A stretch of 64,000 nucleotides of DNA from assembly GCA_030248215.1 (NCBI GenBank), contig JASANG010004101.1, forward strand, positions 1 through 64,000, read 5' to 3'. The stretch comes from Enoplolaimus lenunculus (taxonomy: Eukaryota > Nematoda > Enoplea > Enoplida > Thoracostomopsidae). Every line of letters begins with the position of its first letter. The stretch's first letter is position 1. The notes under the pieces were generated by a model. That model was not told the DNA's origin, searched no databases, and saw only the letters and a program-made list of their open reading frames with translations. Shown in pieces: positions 61,861-64,000 of this stretch. Position numbers and translations under genes: made by a program.

Positions 61861-62559
61861 TTCTTGAGCTGGTTTACATAGAAACCGAAACTCAGGGTTT
61901 GCAATTTGGTCTTTTAGGTGTTTGGGGAAGCTGATTGTAACTGTGTTGCTTATTCACAGGTGTCTACTAGTTTTAAACCATATCAGTCAAAAGTTTACAA
62001 CAGCCAAGCTTTTCTCAAACATTGTTTATATAGGTTTTTAAAGTAGCTTAATTCAACGATATGGTCCTTTTCAGCGTACCTTATGGTCCTCAAGTCCTCA
62101 CTCAAATTAGCAAAAACGTACGACCAACAAATTTGATAAAACATTATTTAAATAGGTTATTGTGGTTATTGAATTTAATGATGCGGTTGTTTTTAACGTA
62201 TTTGATGGTTATAACCAAATTCAATAATAAAATCACACCACCCAGGTCTTGATCAATTATTATACAGATTTTCTAGGTATATGAAATCAACGGTATAGTT
62301 CCTTTTAACACATCTCATAGTTCTCCCTAAAATTAGTTAAAATATGCAAAATTTTGCTCAAACATTGTTTATACAGGTTTTTGAGGTAGCTCAATTCAAC
62401 GGTGTGGTTCGTTTGAGTTTATTACAATTTTTTAATTGAATAGTTTAAAATGAAAAGTTGCTAACGCTTCATGTACATAGAAATTCAATGTTCAACGACA
62501 ATACACAGCAACTACTACTTTTGCGCATTACATTTTTAGATCAACTAATTTCTTAGAAG
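61861..62559. other. Short direct repeats, no gene
   Basis: aggtttttaaagtagcttaattcaacg (about 62,033) and its variant at about 62,378 repeat in direct orientation with ctcaaacattgtttata before each, about 350 bp apart. No gene recognised. Confidence 0.5.
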
Positions 62560-64000
62560 AATGGCTTGTGTGCGGTATATGCAACATTTCGTTTACTCCG
62601 CGTGATAATACGGCACGCCATCAGCAGTCAAGTCTCGGTAACATAGGCTTACAAGGCATTCCAAACACGTCGAACAGCGGGGATAAAACACAAAGAACGG
62701 TCAAGCACGTTTCATACCACCCAACAATCTCCAAAGAATGTACCAAGAATTAATGATGAATTAGAACATCCGGATTTAATGGCACGCTCAATAAATCATG
62801 GAAAAAGAAACGTCCGTGGTTGAAGAGACAGAGACAATGAAGCTTCTACTTTGGACAAAGGCATTAATAGGGTATTTAAGTAGCTATTATATTGTACCCA
62901 CAACTGTTAAAAACAGGATCTACCAGTTTTCTTTATACAATGAAGAAGCATGCTGCAGCGGCTACCACAGCGAAATGTGAATTATGGTGTCAAGCTCTGG
63001 GTTAGCGTGCAGTGCATTTTAAGAAAAATTGATCAGACAACATTGACAGCACATTTCAGCACAAAGGCACGACCAATCCTTCCTGGATCCAACATCCAAC
63101 GAAGAAATTACAGATATAATCTACGAACTCGTGAACAAAATGGAACAGTTTGATGCAAAGGGATTTGGTTGGTTTTTACATAATGTTAGACACACTGATG
63201 TTCGCCTTAGTGTGCATCAACCCCTACGACCGTCTTCAAACAAGAAATCACCACCATTTATAAGGACGAAGCACGCGGTGCTAAAGATACAAAACAACGA
63301 CAATAAATGTTTTTCTTTCTCAGTCTTGGCAGCGCTTCATATGAGCTATAAGCAACACCCGGAACGCCTAATCAACTACCAAAAGCACGAGCATGATCTT
63401 AATATGGATGGCATCACTTATCCCACTCAACTACAAAACATTGTAAGACATGAGCGACAGAATAACGTCGCACATTTGTTCATCTCAAAGACCCTACATC
63501 AGAAATACATACATTTGCTACTTTAAAGAGAACATTGCTGTTCGATATGTAATTTGGACTCATTGCTGTTTGACCAAAGTTTCCATAAATGTAAGAAGTA
63601 TTTTTGTGATCGATATTTCATACCATGCTACAGTTAGTCGCAGCGTAAATAGCATACCCAGCGTTGTCGAAATGATTAAACATCGCAGGTCGAAGCGCCA
63701 CCGCGAAAATCTACTGTCCAGTTCACCAACATTCATCGCATTCAGCGTGGACCCTACGCTATATACGCGGACTTTGTATGTATCCTTCAAAAAAATTGCT
63801 CCGTGTGAACCATGATCATCAACATGTTATACCAGGAATACCGCGGTCATACATCATGCGGTTACGGTTTGTAGAAGTACTTGAGTGATGCACCGGCAAT
63901 TTTGAGATCAGCAAACCCCACGCAAATTTTTAACTCGAGTAATTGAGTTTTTTACCAGACATCAAGAACAGCGTATGAAGAACCAAAAATCAATCGTAAT
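62560..64000 (+). mobile_element. Polinton/Maverick-type fossil: DNA polymerase B N-terminal region, broken, runs off window
   Basis: A fossil of a large capsid-type element. Near 62,570 there is a C2H2-finger-like start (CGICNISFTPRDNTARH). Around 63,130-63,480 lies the block found upstream of protein-primed polymerase B in Polintons and adinto-like elements (GFGWFLH..., then NNDNKCFSFSVLAAL with MDGITYP further on). Toward the window end there is a Cys/His stretch and a YADF-type match to the exonuclease entry of family B polymerases. It is broken, with several breaks, and is therefore not a working gene. No integrase, capsid or terminal repeat is visible here; the rest would lie beyond 64,000. 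The recognisable protein similarity suggests moderate age. Confidence 0.7.

Noticed and set aside
1-64000. CRISPR array, operon or bacterial gene content
   Set aside because: No spaced direct repeats, no long unspliced genes; exon-intron structure and MITEs show eukaryotic DNA.

Overview
The window is AT-rich (by eye about two thirds A+T) animal nuclear DNA. The evidence is a multi-Tudor gene split into many small exons by short GT-AG introns, dense small non-autonomous DNA transposons, and a fossil Polinton fragment. I cannot fix the species; the compact introns and MITE load suit a marine invertebrate such as a tunicate, but that is a guess. All exon joins were read by eye from reading frame and splice-site consensus.

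Region 1 (1-32,545) is one very large imperfect palindrome. The left arm runs from the window edge to about 14,440 and the right arm from about 15,540 to 32,545, around a spacer of about 1.1 kb. The outer parts (1-8,752 and about 23,830-32,545) are nearly identical. The inner parts (8,753-14,440 and 15,540-23,829) are strongly diverged. The change is abrupt and lies at a (GTTT)n/(AAAC)n tract.

The right arm carries a Tudor-domain (TDRD-like) gene on the + strand. Fifteen exons from 16,344 to about 27,438 join in phase without a stop (about 975 codons), and a further candidate terminal exon lies at 28,534-28,617. There are three extended-Tudor units. Only the first keeps the full aromatic cage and DYGN motif; a Ser/Asn-rich linker separates it from the other two. 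The 5' exons were not located. The left arm holds the mirrored copy on the - strand: its 3' exons are almost perfect, but its inner exons are eroded relics, so that copy is a pseudogene or a 3'-only copy.

Region 2 (32,700-35,110) starts about 170 bp outside the palindrome. It holds the last two exons of an unrecognised - strand gene encoding a Cys-rich protein with a C-terminal CVIQ (CAAX-type) tail, and on the + strand a possible exon encoding one membrane segment.

Region 3 (35-62 kb) is almost gene-free. It contains several MITE families, some nested, plus tandem repeats. Region 4 (about 62,560 to the window end) is a broken Polinton/Maverick-type DNA polymerase B relic that runs off the window.
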